This document shows positions 45,156-55,917 of a stretch of 64,000 nucleotides of DNA, in pieces. Under the pieces are notes generated by a model. It did no database searches. It was not told the DNA's origin and saw only the letters and a program-made list of their open reading frames with translations. Made by a program: the position numbers and the translations under genes. The DNA comes from Hemerocallis citrina (Eukaryota > Streptophyta > Magnoliopsida > Asparagales > Asphodelaceae), in assembly GCA_017893485.1 (NCBI GenBank), contig CM030368.1:176076504-176140503 (forward strand). The letters run 5' to 3'. The first letter of the stretch is position 1, and each line of letters starts with the position of its first letter.

Positions 45156-46690
45156 GGAAGAGACATTTTTTAGGGCGTGGCATTGGTACAAAAGGTAATA
45201 CAAGATTGCAAAAGACGAGGGAAGGCGGGGTATCTTCTGAAGCTAGATTTCAAAAAGGCATATGACAAAGTAGAATGAAAATGTCTACTGGAAAATCCTT
45301 CGTAGGTGAGGCTTAGGGGTTAGGTGGATCATATGGATAGAAACTTGGATGAAATCCGCTAGAGTCTTAGTACTATTCAATGGGACTCTGGGAAGTGAAA
45401 TTAAATGCCAAAGGGGTCTTCGATAGAAGGACCCACTGTCCCTCCTGTCATTCACTCTGGTAGCAGACGACCTACATCTGATGTTGAAATCTTACAGGGA
45501 AAATGGCTTTTAATGGGTTGGGCCTCATGAGGGGGGTTTCCGTAATAACGAATGTTCAATATGCGGACGACACCTTAATTTTTGGGAAATGCAATATTGT
45601 GCAGGCAACCCTCCTCAAATAGGGGTTGTATCTGTAAGAGGACTGGGCGGGGCTGAAAGTCAATTTCCATAAAAGCTCCATCACTTTCTTGGCGGACGTT
45701 GGGGATAATGGCCCTACGGTGGCACCTATAATGAACTGCCCGGTACAATGCTACCGATAAAAGAACTTAGGACTACCGATAAGAAGTGGTTCTTTATGCA
45801 AAGCTGATTGGAATGAACTCATAGAGAGAATTGCTAATAGGGTGGAAGGTTAGAATCGGAAATGCTCTCTTTCTGAGCATGCTTAGTTATGCTAAACTCA
45901 GTGATCAAATCAATACCTCTATACTTCTTGTCGTTCTTTCATATCCTAGTTTGGGTTACCAAGATTGACAGGCTAAGGCTGTCTGTTCCGTTGGAAGGGG
46001 TCTGGGTCTAATGGGAAACACAACCCACTAATCAAATGGGGGCTAGTGTGCAGGCGTAAGGAGTTCAGAGGGTTGCGTGTCATCAACCTTCGACAAATGA
46101 GTCGAGCACTTTTATGCAAGTGGTGGTGGAAAATCAGCACACGAATGAAAGCAAAGTGATCGGCATTTGATAATGTGATCTACCTTAGAAACGGTTGTTT
46201 GCACCAAAAACTGATGAATATGGCATCCATGTTTTGGCGGGGAGTCTCGCGCACAAAAGACATCTTTATTTCTTGTGTAACTTTTACAATCGGAAACGGT
46301 GCAGAGATTCACTTTTAGAAAGATAGGTGGTGCGGCTTTATTAGTCTCAAGAGAAGATTTCGGAGGCATATACGTACGCAGTGGATAAGAGTTATTGGGT
46401 GGTGAAGAGTGACAGAATGAAACATGGAGGCCAAGAATGAATGGGTATATGTGTAGGGAGGCAAGAACCAAAAGAGGGATCTCATGCAATTCTTACAAGA
46501 TTGGAAATCGATGGGACATGATCATCAGGATAAGATCATATGGGGGCCAGGAAAAGGAGATCAGTTCACGGTTAAATCAGCGTATGACTTGATCAATGAT
46601 AGAGGGATGCAGGTGCACGATCTAGTGTGGGAGATCAAGGTTCCATTGAAGGTAGATGTGTTTAACTAGCTGGCTACTCAAAAAGTCATC
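45156..46690 (+). pseudogene. LINE ORF2: catalytic RT and zinc-binding region
   Basis: Resumes the LINE after LTR D. LLKLDFKKAYDKVE carries the first catalytic Asp region. DPLSLLSFTLVADDLHLML (frame-broken) and VITNVQYADDTLIFGKCNIV carry the YADD box. WAGLKVNFHKSSITFLAD and later PVQCYR follow. Near 46500, HQDKIIWGPGKGDQFTVKSA and YDLI...LVWEIKVPLKVDVFN match the zf-RVT domain that follows LINE RT. Many stops. The tail and poly-A end were not recognised. Confidence 0.85.
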
Positions 46691-47245
46691 TTAACGAAGG
46701 ATAATCATGTCGACATCTCATGCATGGTTAGAAAGGAACACCTATCTTTCCAAAATCCAGAATCTTCCCAATAGTCCAGTTCATTTAATCTGGAAAATTC
46801 TCCCACCAACCTAACCCAACTATAAGTACCCTCTGAGAGGTTGGCTATAAGTATCAAGCTTGAGAGTATACAATTAAGTGAGCAGTGAGTGTGATATTTG
46901 AAGATAGTGAGCGGAGTGTGACATCATCCTAGCTATAAAGTGTGTGTTGTGTGAGTTGGTCAGTTTGAGTTGATTGAGTGTGGTTGTATGTTACAAGTGA
47001 GTGACACTTTTGTAATAGTTATTTAGTGAAATATAAATTTTGTATTATGCTCGAGCTTTGTTGATTCAATAGCTCCTCAAGTAATTTGATCATTTTAGGC
47101 TTCTTTTGACTTGGAGCAGCGGCATTAATCTAAAAGGAAACAAAGAATACTGCATTATAAATGAGTTTATCAAAATAGGACTGTGCAGAATTAAAGACCC
47201 TATTGTTTTTTTTCTAGCCATAGCACCCAACACACAAAAATGGTA
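46691..47245 (+). other. Unassigned segment, possible LTR-like piece
   Basis: No gene. Two CTATAAGTA boxes (46819, 46847), a GTGAGTG-rich leader and an AT-rich tail look like part of a Ty1/copia LTR, but I could not define ends or a duplication. Confidence 0.25.
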
Positions 47246-47249
47246 ATAA

Positions 47250-47935
47250 TATTCCATATATGGGTTAATGGGGGTCTAGAAGGGGCAAAACACCAGGAGG
47301 ATACGCAGTCTTGTAAGGAGCAGTGTATGGATGGTATTTTAAGAAAAAGGCCACACCCCTAGTGCAACATGGCACTCAAACATAATATGGAAGCACGTAT
47401 CAAAAGAACATGCACACGTTGTGCAAGTTTCAGAACCTGACCACCCTACCCAGCATAATTTGGCTATGGAATGAAGTTTATCCTAGTTCAGTAACAAGTA
47501 GAAGATCTTGCACTTAAGAGCACACAATTTGTCCAAGGTGTTGTTGCATAAGGTGATCTCACCCCACCATCTATGACGAACGTGTAGGCAGACATACTCT
47601 GGATTCTCCAGAAGAAGAGTGTTCCCATCCTGGCACATCACTTCCAATAGATAATGTTAGTGAGCTAAGGTCTTCCAGCAGCTTGTCTCCCTCTCATTAG
47701 CTAAGTAGCTATCTCCCCTACAAGGGTTCTTCTCAATCTTGGCCTCCATTCCCAGCAATTTGCATTCCAATATCTTTGTGTAAGCAGATGGGCTCGAATA
47801 TTCCATGTTGCCTTAGCTACATTAGGATAGGAGCGTTCATTGCTGGCTCCATGAATCCAATTGTGTATCCAAAAGATGATAAAGGACATCTTTGACCTAC
47901 CATAAACCATTGATACAAGGTTAATTAGGGACATA
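47250..47935 (-). pseudogene. LINE zf-RVT fragment, reverse orientation
   Basis: Minus strand reads SKMSFIIFWIHNWIHGASNE at the upstream side and, after frame breaks, HSIAKLCWVGWSGSETCTTC, ACSFDTCFHIMFECHVALGV W. The C-x2-C...H-x4-C spacing is the LINE zinc-binding (zf-RVT) region. It is a different LINE copy from the one above, since it lies on the other strand. Confidence 0.65.
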
Positions 47936-48035
47936 TAGATATATAAATAGGCAACAGGTTGTATTGGTGACCCATAAGCCAGCTTTGGGGAGTCACTACT
48001 AAAGATACAAGGTTAATTAGGAAAGTATAGATATA
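47917..48035. repeat. Direct repeat marking a Helitron empty site
   Basis: TACAAGGTTAATTAGG(G/A).....TATAGATATA occurs at about 47920 and again at about 48006. The first copy runs straight on to TAAATAGGCAA; the second is interrupted by the Helitron (48036-48475) and then resumes TAAATAGGCAA. Confidence 0.8.
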
Positions 48036-48475
48036 CTAGGTTTGCCCGTTGACACGTGCCTACGGCACGTCTTCAGAACGATGCACATTGTTTGATCATA
48101 TAAAATAGTTTTGGAGGTTCAGCAAATTAATTGAAGTAGCAAACATAGAGCAAAAAATATATTATATGATTTTTTTGATTTTTTTTTGAATTATTTTTAA
48201 AGTATTTAAAATTTAATTTTTTTTAGTTTTTTAATATTTTAAAATTTCTAAAATTTTTATTTTTCTTAATTTTTTGAATAGAAAAGGGAGGGAGAGAAAG
48301 AAAGAAAAAAATTAAATAAATATAGTTGTTGTTTTGGGTGGGAGATTTGAATTTGAGTTTTGGGAAGAACTTTTGGGGGGAAAATATGTTTTGTAAGGTT
48401 AGATCTGGGCCTTTAATTTTTGAGGGGATTGAAGGAGAGCCACTTGATAGCTTTCTTTGTGTTTTATTATATAGA
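48036..48475 (-). mobile_element. 440 bp non-autonomous Helitron
   Basis: On the minus strand it begins TCTATATAATAAAACAC after an A and ends CTAG before a T. An ACGTGCC-GTA-GGCACGT hairpin lies about 15 nt before the CTAG end. No coding capacity; the neighbouring direct repeat gives the empty site and confirms both boundaries. Confidence 0.85.
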
Positions 48476-48500
48476 TAAATAGGCAATGCTTCCATCTCCA

Positions 48501-49150
48501 GAATTTTTTTCCTAAATTACCCACTTCTCCAAAACTATTTCACCAACTAACTCATTTTCCAAACTAATTCTATGAGTGAACCACTTTAAGACACATCAGC
48601 AAATGCCGCAGTTGGGAACTACGACCTCTTCGATTGCGAGGTCGCAGTTCTCGACTGCAGCTTCTTCACCATTTTTTTCGATGTCGCTATTACCAACTGC
48701 GACCTCTGTTCATTTCATATTTTGGGTAGAGAGACTTTGAGTATAGATATAAATTACAAAGTTAAAATGTGTCAGACTTAAACCACAGTACCGAATTGCG
48801 GCCTAGATATAACAGAAGCAACAGTCCCTAACTACGCACTCTCTTATACTAATGCTGCAGTTGACTTCTAAGACCTCCGTTATGGCCCATTAAAAAATAA
48901 CCCTTAAAGATCAAGACCTCCTCTCTTTACCCTTCACTTTTATCTCTCCTAACTCTCACTTTGACTCTAAAACCCCGAAACCCAAATCTCAAAACCCTAG
49001 ATCCCAACTCTCTCTCCTCCAACTCTGTCAAATCTCTTACACATCTATCTCTCCACTTCAGTTCATCTTGCAGCCTACTCAAATCCCCAAATCCCCAAAT
49101 CCCCTCACCCTAATTTCCAAATTCCTCCAAATTGTCCAACTCTCGCTACC
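48501..49150 (+). repeat. Left inverted arm of MULE-3
   Basis: Contains GCCGCAGTTGGGAACTACGA-type subterminal repeats, several as inverted pairs (CGAGGTCGCAGTTCTCGACTG), then a CT-rich 5'UTR-like stretch (48900-49140). From 49150 to 49760 there is AT-rich DNA with repeated GGTTTGCACTTGTTG; no gene seen. Confidence 0.65.
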
Positions 49151-49779
49151 AACATTCAATCCAACAACACCTCCGACATTACCTTGCACAACACCTCCAA
49201 TAACTCCTCTAACATTGTCTCAAGGTTTAAGATAAGCCTTCTTTGGTTTGCACTTGTTGGATGTTGAGAAATGGTTGTTTGTTGATATGTAGATCTAATG
49301 AGTGCACTTGATAATTTGGTTTGCACTTGTTGATAATTGGACAATTATCAACAAGTGAAAGGTTCTTTGACAAAGCTTCATGAAAGGTTGTTGGTGATTG
49401 ACTTTTTTTGGTTTGCACTTGTTGATAATTTAGTTTGGTTAATATGAGTTGTGTATAAACATAATCTTTATTATATACGAGTAGTGTATTGAGATGTTGT
49501 GAAGGCACAATTGGGTTTAGTTAATACGAGTACTATATGTATATTGTGTTTGTGATTGGATTAATATGAGTAGTGTATTGAGAATTGTATGCTACCATAC
49601 ACCACATTAATCGACTAATATTTTTAGTACTACAATGCAGTGTCATCTTAGCACTAATGGTATGAACGCGCGGTATTGCAAGACCCTCGTGTAGTACTAG
49701 TAGGCCCCGAGTAATTAATAGGTTTTGGATGTTAGAATAATACATTTATTTTTATGTAATTACCAAAAAAATATCTATT

Positions 49780-51729
49780 TTTTGTAGGAAAATACCGATG
49801 AGGCTGCTGGTACAAGTGGCTGATGACCCATGAGTAGTACCGGTGAGCCATCTACTAGCGATGGTCGGGGATGCAGACGAGCACCAACAAATGTAAGTTT
49901 ACTATGATTCCTTAGCACAGTTTTGAATTTTTAGATATATCATTGTAACTAATTAAACTAATTTCTCATGTTTGTGTAGGTTGTTGGCCAATCATCTACT
50001 CTCATCGATGTTGTCTAGACATCTTTGTCGTCCGCTGCACCTAGAGGTCAAGGACCCAATACACTCCCAACATTAATAGAGCCACATGTCTCAATGTGTG
50101 TAGAACGACTCATCAAAGGAGTGCATGCTCCATACACACACGATGGTCCACGTCTACGAATTAGGATTGACGGGAACGATGAAGCTAGATCGTTTACTGC
50201 TTACGACTATTCTTGAGAGATGGAGGCCGGAGTCACATTCATTCCATCTTCCCCTAGGTGAGATGACCATAACACTCCAAGATATTGCGGTCATTTCAGA
50301 ACTTCCGGTCGATGGGATGGCTGTGATCGGGAGTATGGCCTTTGAGAGAGGAGTTGGTTAGAGATTTTCTCATTATTGAGCCAGGTGAGATGACATTTGT
50401 GGGCCAATCGATACGACTTCCATGGCTTAAGTCGATGTTCGATGGATTCTTGAATGATGCTCATCTAAATTCCATGTTGAGTGCTACACCCAAGCGTATC
50501 TGCTGACAGTGTTTGGAGGAGTTATCTTTCCGAACTCCTCGGGTGATACCGTGCCACTAATGTATATACCATTGATCATCGATCTTAGGATAACTGGCAA
50601 GTATAGTTGAGGAAAGCATTAGCATATCTATACTGGAGTCTGCATGGGGGGCATTGAATTTGGTGCAGATGATGGGGATGATGGTGATACTGCACATGGT
50701 GTGTTGACCTACTACGGAGAGGAGCTCGACCAGCTACAAGAGGAGTATGTCGTGTGGATTCATACACAACCGACAGATTGGAGAGGCTACGCCACCGCAC
50801 ATGGCGAGTAGACAACTGTTGTTGATGAGAGTACCGCTCATCAACTTTGTTGTAGTAGAGTTTTACTTCCCCGACCGAGTTCTTCAACAGTTCGGCTCGC
50901 AACAGAGCATCCCAACACCCCGATCGCACGGCACTGCCCTGCACAGTGTAAAGGGACTGGTCGCTTGCCTAATCACGATTGGGAAAAACATCACCCAGTT
51001 CATGTCAACACATGGAACGACAGGCGATTTGATACGATCTTATAGGGTATTCATCCTTAAGATGGCTCGTTGCATGGTGCCTACATGTCCTGGTGTCGGA
51101 GGGTCACATGACTATATATTCCTCCTCCATCCACTGTACCAACAGAAATCCAGACTCTAATTTCGATGAGAGAGATGAAACCAGCACCCGGGTATTCTTC
51201 TATTCAACCAATTTATCAACCAAGTGTGTCGTCTTTTCGATCAATCGTAAGATAGAATATATATATTTCTAATTTTATATATTTGACTTCAGCAAATTTT
51301 CCCACTTGAATCATTACAATTTATATATGATATGTTCTAATTTGTTACAGATTGAAAATGCATGGGTTATTGCATGGAAAAGCGCTCGAGCCTTAACGAG
51401 TAATGTGTCTGACGACATCAAGGAGTTCGAACGAGAAATTATTAAACTGTATTGGTCACAACTCGAAGAGGTTGGTGAGAAAGCGATGTTTGATGCTATG
51501 TTGATAGCTACGGTTCCTTCTATGGGTAGACGTAAGAAGGTGGTAAGGCATCTCAGGCGGTAGGCATGACGAGAGGAGCTTCCACAAGAAAAGTCGTCAC
51601 AAGAAGATGTGCCATCAGAAGTAGAGCAACTTGACGAACATATCCCCATCTCATGGCTCACACAATTAGGTGGAAGACAACCAAGACAATGCCAGGAGAG
51701 GAGGAAGCCCACATTATATACTCCTAGTT
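49780..51729 (+). pseudogene. Plant mobile domain gene of MULE-3
   Basis: Three exons fit: to 49892 (GTAAGT donor), 49980 (after TTTGTGTAG) to about 51246, and 51351 (after TTTGTTACAG) to 51729. Visible pieces: SFHLPLGEMTITLQDIAVIS and LPVDGMAVIG, then GQSIRLPWLKSMFDGFLND, FGGVIFPNSSGDT-like, FVVVEFYFPDRVLQQFGSQQ SIP, and the basic tail LGGRQPRQCQERRKP. This is the MAIN/MAIL1-type plant mobile domain, roughly full length, but with about ten stops or frame changes. MAIN-type proteins are linked to heterochromatin silencing. Its 3' end faces the transposase remnant across the copia insertion. Confidence 0.75.
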
Positions 51730-51829
51730 AGATTTGTGGATATTTCTTATATGAATGTGAAATTTTAGACTTGTGATTTTTTATATAATTGTGTCAATTG
51801 TTTTTTTCTAAAATTCTATAATTGGCACA

Positions 51830-52236
51830 AGAGTGAGATTTTGTGATATATCGTATGATATTGCGATATTTTGGAGTTGATTGTGAATTTGTGATATTGT
51901 GCAAAATTTGTGATATTATGAGAAATAACTTGAAAAGTTGTGATATTGTGAGATATTGTGATATAACATATGAAATTGTGATATTTAGTTGTCGAATGTG
52001 ATATTGTGATATTGGATTATTGAGTCAACTTTGTGATACTGTGAAATTTGTGATATATCGTATGATATTGTGATATTATGGTGTCAATTGTGAGAATATT
52101 GTGATATTTTGGTATTTTGTTGCCGGTTTTGTGAGTATAACTTGAAATTTTGTAAGAATTTGTGATATTACAAAAGTTGTTTGTGATTTTGTTGAGTTGT
52201 AAACATGGGAACAATGATATCTGATTTTTAGATATC
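51830..52236 (+). repeat. TGTGATATT array
   Basis: Irregular repeats of TTGTGATATTGTGAGATATT in the 3' flank of the PMD gene. Minus-strand counterpart at 60850-61390. Both arms carry ACAATGATATCTG at their outer or inner edge. Confidence 0.75.
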
Positions 52237-52241
52237 ATTGT
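52211..52241. repeat. Perfect 12 bp hairpin at the copia target
   Basis: ACAATGATATCT, 7 nt loop, AGATATCATTGT. The copia element inserted directly at its 3' foot (TSD ATTGT 52237-52241). Confidence 0.85.
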
Positions 52242-52949
52242 TGTTAGGATTATGTCTTGTATACTCGTTGTTCAGTTAGAAGAAGAGACGATGAAGCACG
52301 GAGGTTGAAACGTCGAAGAGATGAGAAGTTAGAAACAGGGCAGCAACAGCAATAGCAACAAAGGCTGGTACAGTCGATTGTGTAGTCGAATGTACACCCC
52401 TCGGGTCTGGGAACTAGTGAGGTGCAGTCGAACACACTCCGTCCGCGGCAGTTGTGTTATTTTGGGCCTAGATTTTGCGAATCATTTCAGCCAATTATTC
52501 AACTCTAAGTTAGATCATACGACTCCTATTCAGTGACTTCTTTTACATGGTATATAGGACGACTGAGATATCTAGACAAACCTAGGGTATCTCTATTTTT
52601 CTTCTGTTTATTGTAATAGCCTCCAATATGAGAGGTGAAGTACTTCATTGATTATTTTCTCCATTGCAAACATGGGCTTGAGAGATAGTTCTTGTTGAGT
52701 GAGTTTAATTCCTTGTCTTGAGTGAATATGTAATTCCTTGTAATCTTTTCCAATTAAATATTATATCTCCCCATATTTACCTCTGGATTAAGCGAAAGTT
52801 ATTAATCATAATAAATTCTTATGTGTTTGTGTTAGATTGGTGGATCTATTTGTTTGGTTGTTCGATTGATTCGCCTCGTCTACCTCGCCATTCTTATTTC
52901 TCTAATCTATTCTGTTGCACCACCGGTGTTCTTCGACATCCCTCCAACA
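52242..52949 (+). repeat. 5' LTR of copia element
   Basis: 708 bp; starts TGTTAGGATTATGTC and ends CCTCCAACA. Contains CAGTCGACTG-type palindromes around 52368. Similar to 59124-59843. Confidence 0.85.
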
Positions 52950-52952
52950 AAG

Positions 52953-52964
52953 TGGAATCAGAGC
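52953..52964 (+). promoter_or_regulatory. Primer binding site of copia element
   Basis: TGGAATCAGAGC, one mismatch from the TGGTATCAGAGC that pairs with initiator tRNA-Met in plant Ty1/copia elements. Confidence 0.85.
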
Positions 52965-52989
52965 TTCAGGTTGCCGAGTCCCTTCGTAA

Positions 52990-53623
52990 AGATGACAGGT
53001 TGCAGTCTTTTGAAGATCAAGCAGTTTGATGAAAAGATCAACTTTCAATCTTTGGAAGGTAGGCACAGGTCAAGAACGTCTACAGTTAGCCGTCAAGAAA
53101 AAGGAAAAGCCATCTGATATGAAGGAGGATGTTTGGGATGACATTTTTGAAAGAGCTGTAAGTCTAATCTGCATATCATTGGCGGACGAGGTCAAGTGCA
53201 AGTTCTTGAAGAAACTCAAGCAGCAAGTTTGTGGGAAAAACTCATAGTTGAATACTCTAGTTCGTCGTTATTAGATCGGATGCATTGGAAGTGGAAGTTA
53301 TTTTGTTTATCAATGAAGGAATGTACCGATCTCCAAGATCACATCACAGAGTTCAACAAGGTGATCAACACGGATGTGAGTGAAGAAGAGAAAGCTTTCA
53401 ACTTGATATATTCACTGTCCGATTCGTACGAGCATTTGATCACTACCATGCTACATGGTAAATCTGTCAAGGAGAGTATTACGGTAGATGGTGTAATCAA
53501 AGCACTCTTGGAAAACCAACTTAGGAAGGAGACTCAGAAATCAATCGTCTACTCCCATAAGTTGTCTAGCAGTGGAAGGTCCTTCAATTGGAAATCAAAG
53601 TGCATTGCAAAAAGGATCGATCT
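52990..53623 (+). pseudogene. Copia gag fragment
   Basis: Frames read KIKQFDEKINFQSLEG, KKKEKPSDMKEDVWDD, then EETQAASLWEKLIVEYSSSS, MKECTDLQDHITEFNKVINT and SDSYEHLITTMLHGKS, matching the gag_pre/UBN2 nucleocapsid core of plant copia elements (LADEVK...LEETxAASLWEKL...TDLQDHIxEFNK). At least two frame changes before 53196. LTR E interrupts it at 53623; the zinc knuckle resumes at 57603. Confidence 0.85.
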
Positions 53624-53672
53624 TGTAACACCCCGCAAATTGGAAATTACAATTTTGCCCCTGGGTGTTACG
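53624..53672. repeat. 5'-terminal hairpin of LTR E
   Basis: GTAACACCC...CAAATTG is opposed by CAATTTTG...GGGTGTTAC, so the first 9 bp of the LTR form a stem with bases 40-48. Confidence 0.6.
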
Positions 53673-53782
53673 TACGTATATTTTGTAATGTGTTTCACTA
53701 CATATTTTGGATTCGTACTATTTATACATTTTTCGTATTGATTTCAGTCAACTAAAATATAATATTTCAATCCCTGGGATTT

Positions 53783-54101
53783 ACGTGCTTTTTACGTGTT
53801 TTGATGTACGTGTTTCCACCACTACGTACAATATTTTCTATAGGTTTAAATTATTTATTTTTATGTATTTAAATCTATTTTATAAAACGAAAATTTATTT
53901 TCCCCTTGTTTTGATTAAAATGCATTTTTTTTATTTTCTGCACGTATAATGCACGTGCTTTCTACGTGTTGTGATTTCATCATGAAATATATGTAAATTA
54001 GTAAATGTAATTTTGCTTATATTGTTTTCGATTATATTTGATAACTTTTCATCAATAAAGTCGATTTTCGCATTTTCATATTTTCACGTGCGACGCACGT
54101 G
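53783..54101 (+). promoter_or_regulatory. Phased ACGT array in LTR E
   Basis: ACGT cores at 53783 and 53794; at 53942, 53953 and 53964; and at 54086 and 54097 (ACGTGCGACGCACGTG). Every step within a group is 11 bp. Confidence 0.6.
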
Positions 54102-54624
54102 TTTGTTTTCGGCGAACGCTTTTGAGCGTATCCTTTCTCGAAATGAATTTCATAAAATGTATGCACATTTATTTTTGTATTATAAATTTTAGTTAAACTA
54201 ATTTCCACTTAAAAATAAAGTATATGGTGTATAATATATATATATAGTATATATAGTATTTAAAATTATGCTCAGGTTGGTAAATGGATTGTGTAGTGGT
54301 GATAGGGGCCCACGACCATAAAAACAGCACACTTATGTGCTGTTTGAAAATAAGGTGACGTGGCGGGGGATTAAAGGGGCCCACAGGTTCATATGATAGC
54401 AAATGCTTTGCTTGATTTTTTGGTCAAAGCCATGCCTTTGACGTGGCTTTTGGAATGGAGGTCGGTTTTGGATGAGGAAGGAGAAGGGTTTGGAGTTGGG
54501 ATTTTTGAGTAGTGGAGAGATGAAAAGTTGGGAGTTAGGAGAGTTATGTATATGAAGGGTTGATAAATTAAATTTAGTAATTTATTAGGTGTGAAATTAT
54601 GCAATTTGAACCCTAGCAAAATCC

Positions 54625-54632
54625 TATAAATA
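54625..54632 (+). promoter_or_regulatory. TATA box of LTR E
   Basis: TATAAATA, then a purine-rich leader and a donor-like TCAAG|GTGGGT at 54801, 176 bp downstream. Confidence 0.6.
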
Positions 54633-55670
54633 GCCTCATCCTCTTCTCTTTTGTCCACACCAAAAAAATAAATAAGAGTAGGAAAAAGAAAGAGAGAAGA
54701 GAGTTTTGTGCTTGGAGACCATTGCTAGGAGGAGAAGAGCTAGGAATCCTTGAAGCTAGAAGTGGTGATCATTCTTTCAACCATTCAAGCTTCAATCAAG
54801 GTGGGTGTTCTCCTACTTTCTAATTTTTAGAATATGCATGCTAATAAATAACGAATGGGAAAATTGTGATGTGTGTGTGTGGAATGGATGGTAACAAAAC
54901 AAAATGTTATGTTGACATTAAGCTAATGAAAGATTTTCTTACTTGCTAACATAGCACATTGCATGCTAAAAATAAGTAGAATGTTGGTATGAATGAATAG
55001 ACTCATGTTAAAATAAAAGTCATGTTGTTATTGTTATACTATGTTAACTAAGGAAAAGAATTACTTGATCATGTGAACTATGCCTTTTCGCTTGTATAAC
55101 CTTGTGATTACAATAGAGTAACATATGTGTATAATTTCAATAAGAAATTACAAATGAAAATCATGCTAGAACTTTTTGAACTAGTTGATGAAAAAAATAT
55201 TGAGATGTAGGAAAAATTTTATGCTAATATACATGCTATGGATGATAGGGATGTGATTAAATAATAGAAGATAAGAAACAATCATTTTTGCCATGCTTGA
55301 AGAAAAAGGAAAGAGTAGATTGTATGAAAAGATTAGAATATTTCTTATGATAGCAAATATAGTAATTCTGGATTAGTTTTGCTAATAAGATTCATGCAAT
55401 TGATTATAGGGGAAATAAATTGAATTTCAATAATCAATAGATGAATGTTTTGTTTCTAATAAAAAGTGACATTATAAATTAGAGAAACCACATGAAATGT
55501 AGATTGAGAAAATGTGGGTTGCTGTAGAGATTTTATCTTGGTTGCTACAAGTTCATTTCAGTATAATAGAAAAATTAGAAACAATGAGCATTGTATACAT
55601 TTTGTTTGGAAAGAAATCTAATAACGAAGGGACCTTAATAAAAATCTAGAAAACACACTCATATCAATAA

Positions 55671-55766
55671 GCCCGCTCGGCCTAGTGGTCTGGCGCTGCG
55701 ATGGCTTCCTGTCTGGCTCGGGTTCGAATCATACAGACCCCAAAAACTTTTCCCTTTTGTTTTTTT
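55671..55766 (+). ncRNA. tRNA-like Pol III module 1 in LTR E
   Basis: A box CGGCCTAGTGG (55678-55688), B box GGTTCGAATCA (55721-55731), spacing 43 nt, then T runs at 55748, 55755 and TTTTTTT at 55760-55766. Stems are poor. Confidence 0.5.
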
Positions 55767-55821
55767 CAATTAAATCCGAAGATAGAATAAAAAGGAATTA
55801 AAAGAGTACATTGGACACGAA

Positions 55822-55917
55822 GTCCACATGGACTAAGTGGCTAGCGGCATGAGGTTTGAGTGTTGGCTGATGGTTCACGGGTTCAAAGCCCAGCATGAGC
55901 TTTATATTTTTTTTTTT
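55822..55917 (+). ncRNA. tRNA-like Pol III module 2 in LTR E
   Basis: A box TGGACTAAGTGG (55829-55840) and a consensus B box GGTTCAAAGCC (55880-55890), followed by eleven Ts at 55907-55917. B boxes of the two modules lie 159 bp apart. Confidence 0.5.

Noticed and set aside
46691..47245. Solo copia LTR
   Set aside because: TATA-like boxes and leader fit, but no terminal TG..CA pair with a duplication could be found; left as unassigned.
49488..49512. Shared TGTTGTGAAGGCACAATT with 6030
   Set aside because: An 18 bp match between a non-coding flank and the MULE-2 transposase frame; too short and out of context to interpret.
50585..50944. Minus-strand 119-residue ORF
   Set aside because: Lies antisense to the PMD gene, which has clear family motifs on the plus strand.
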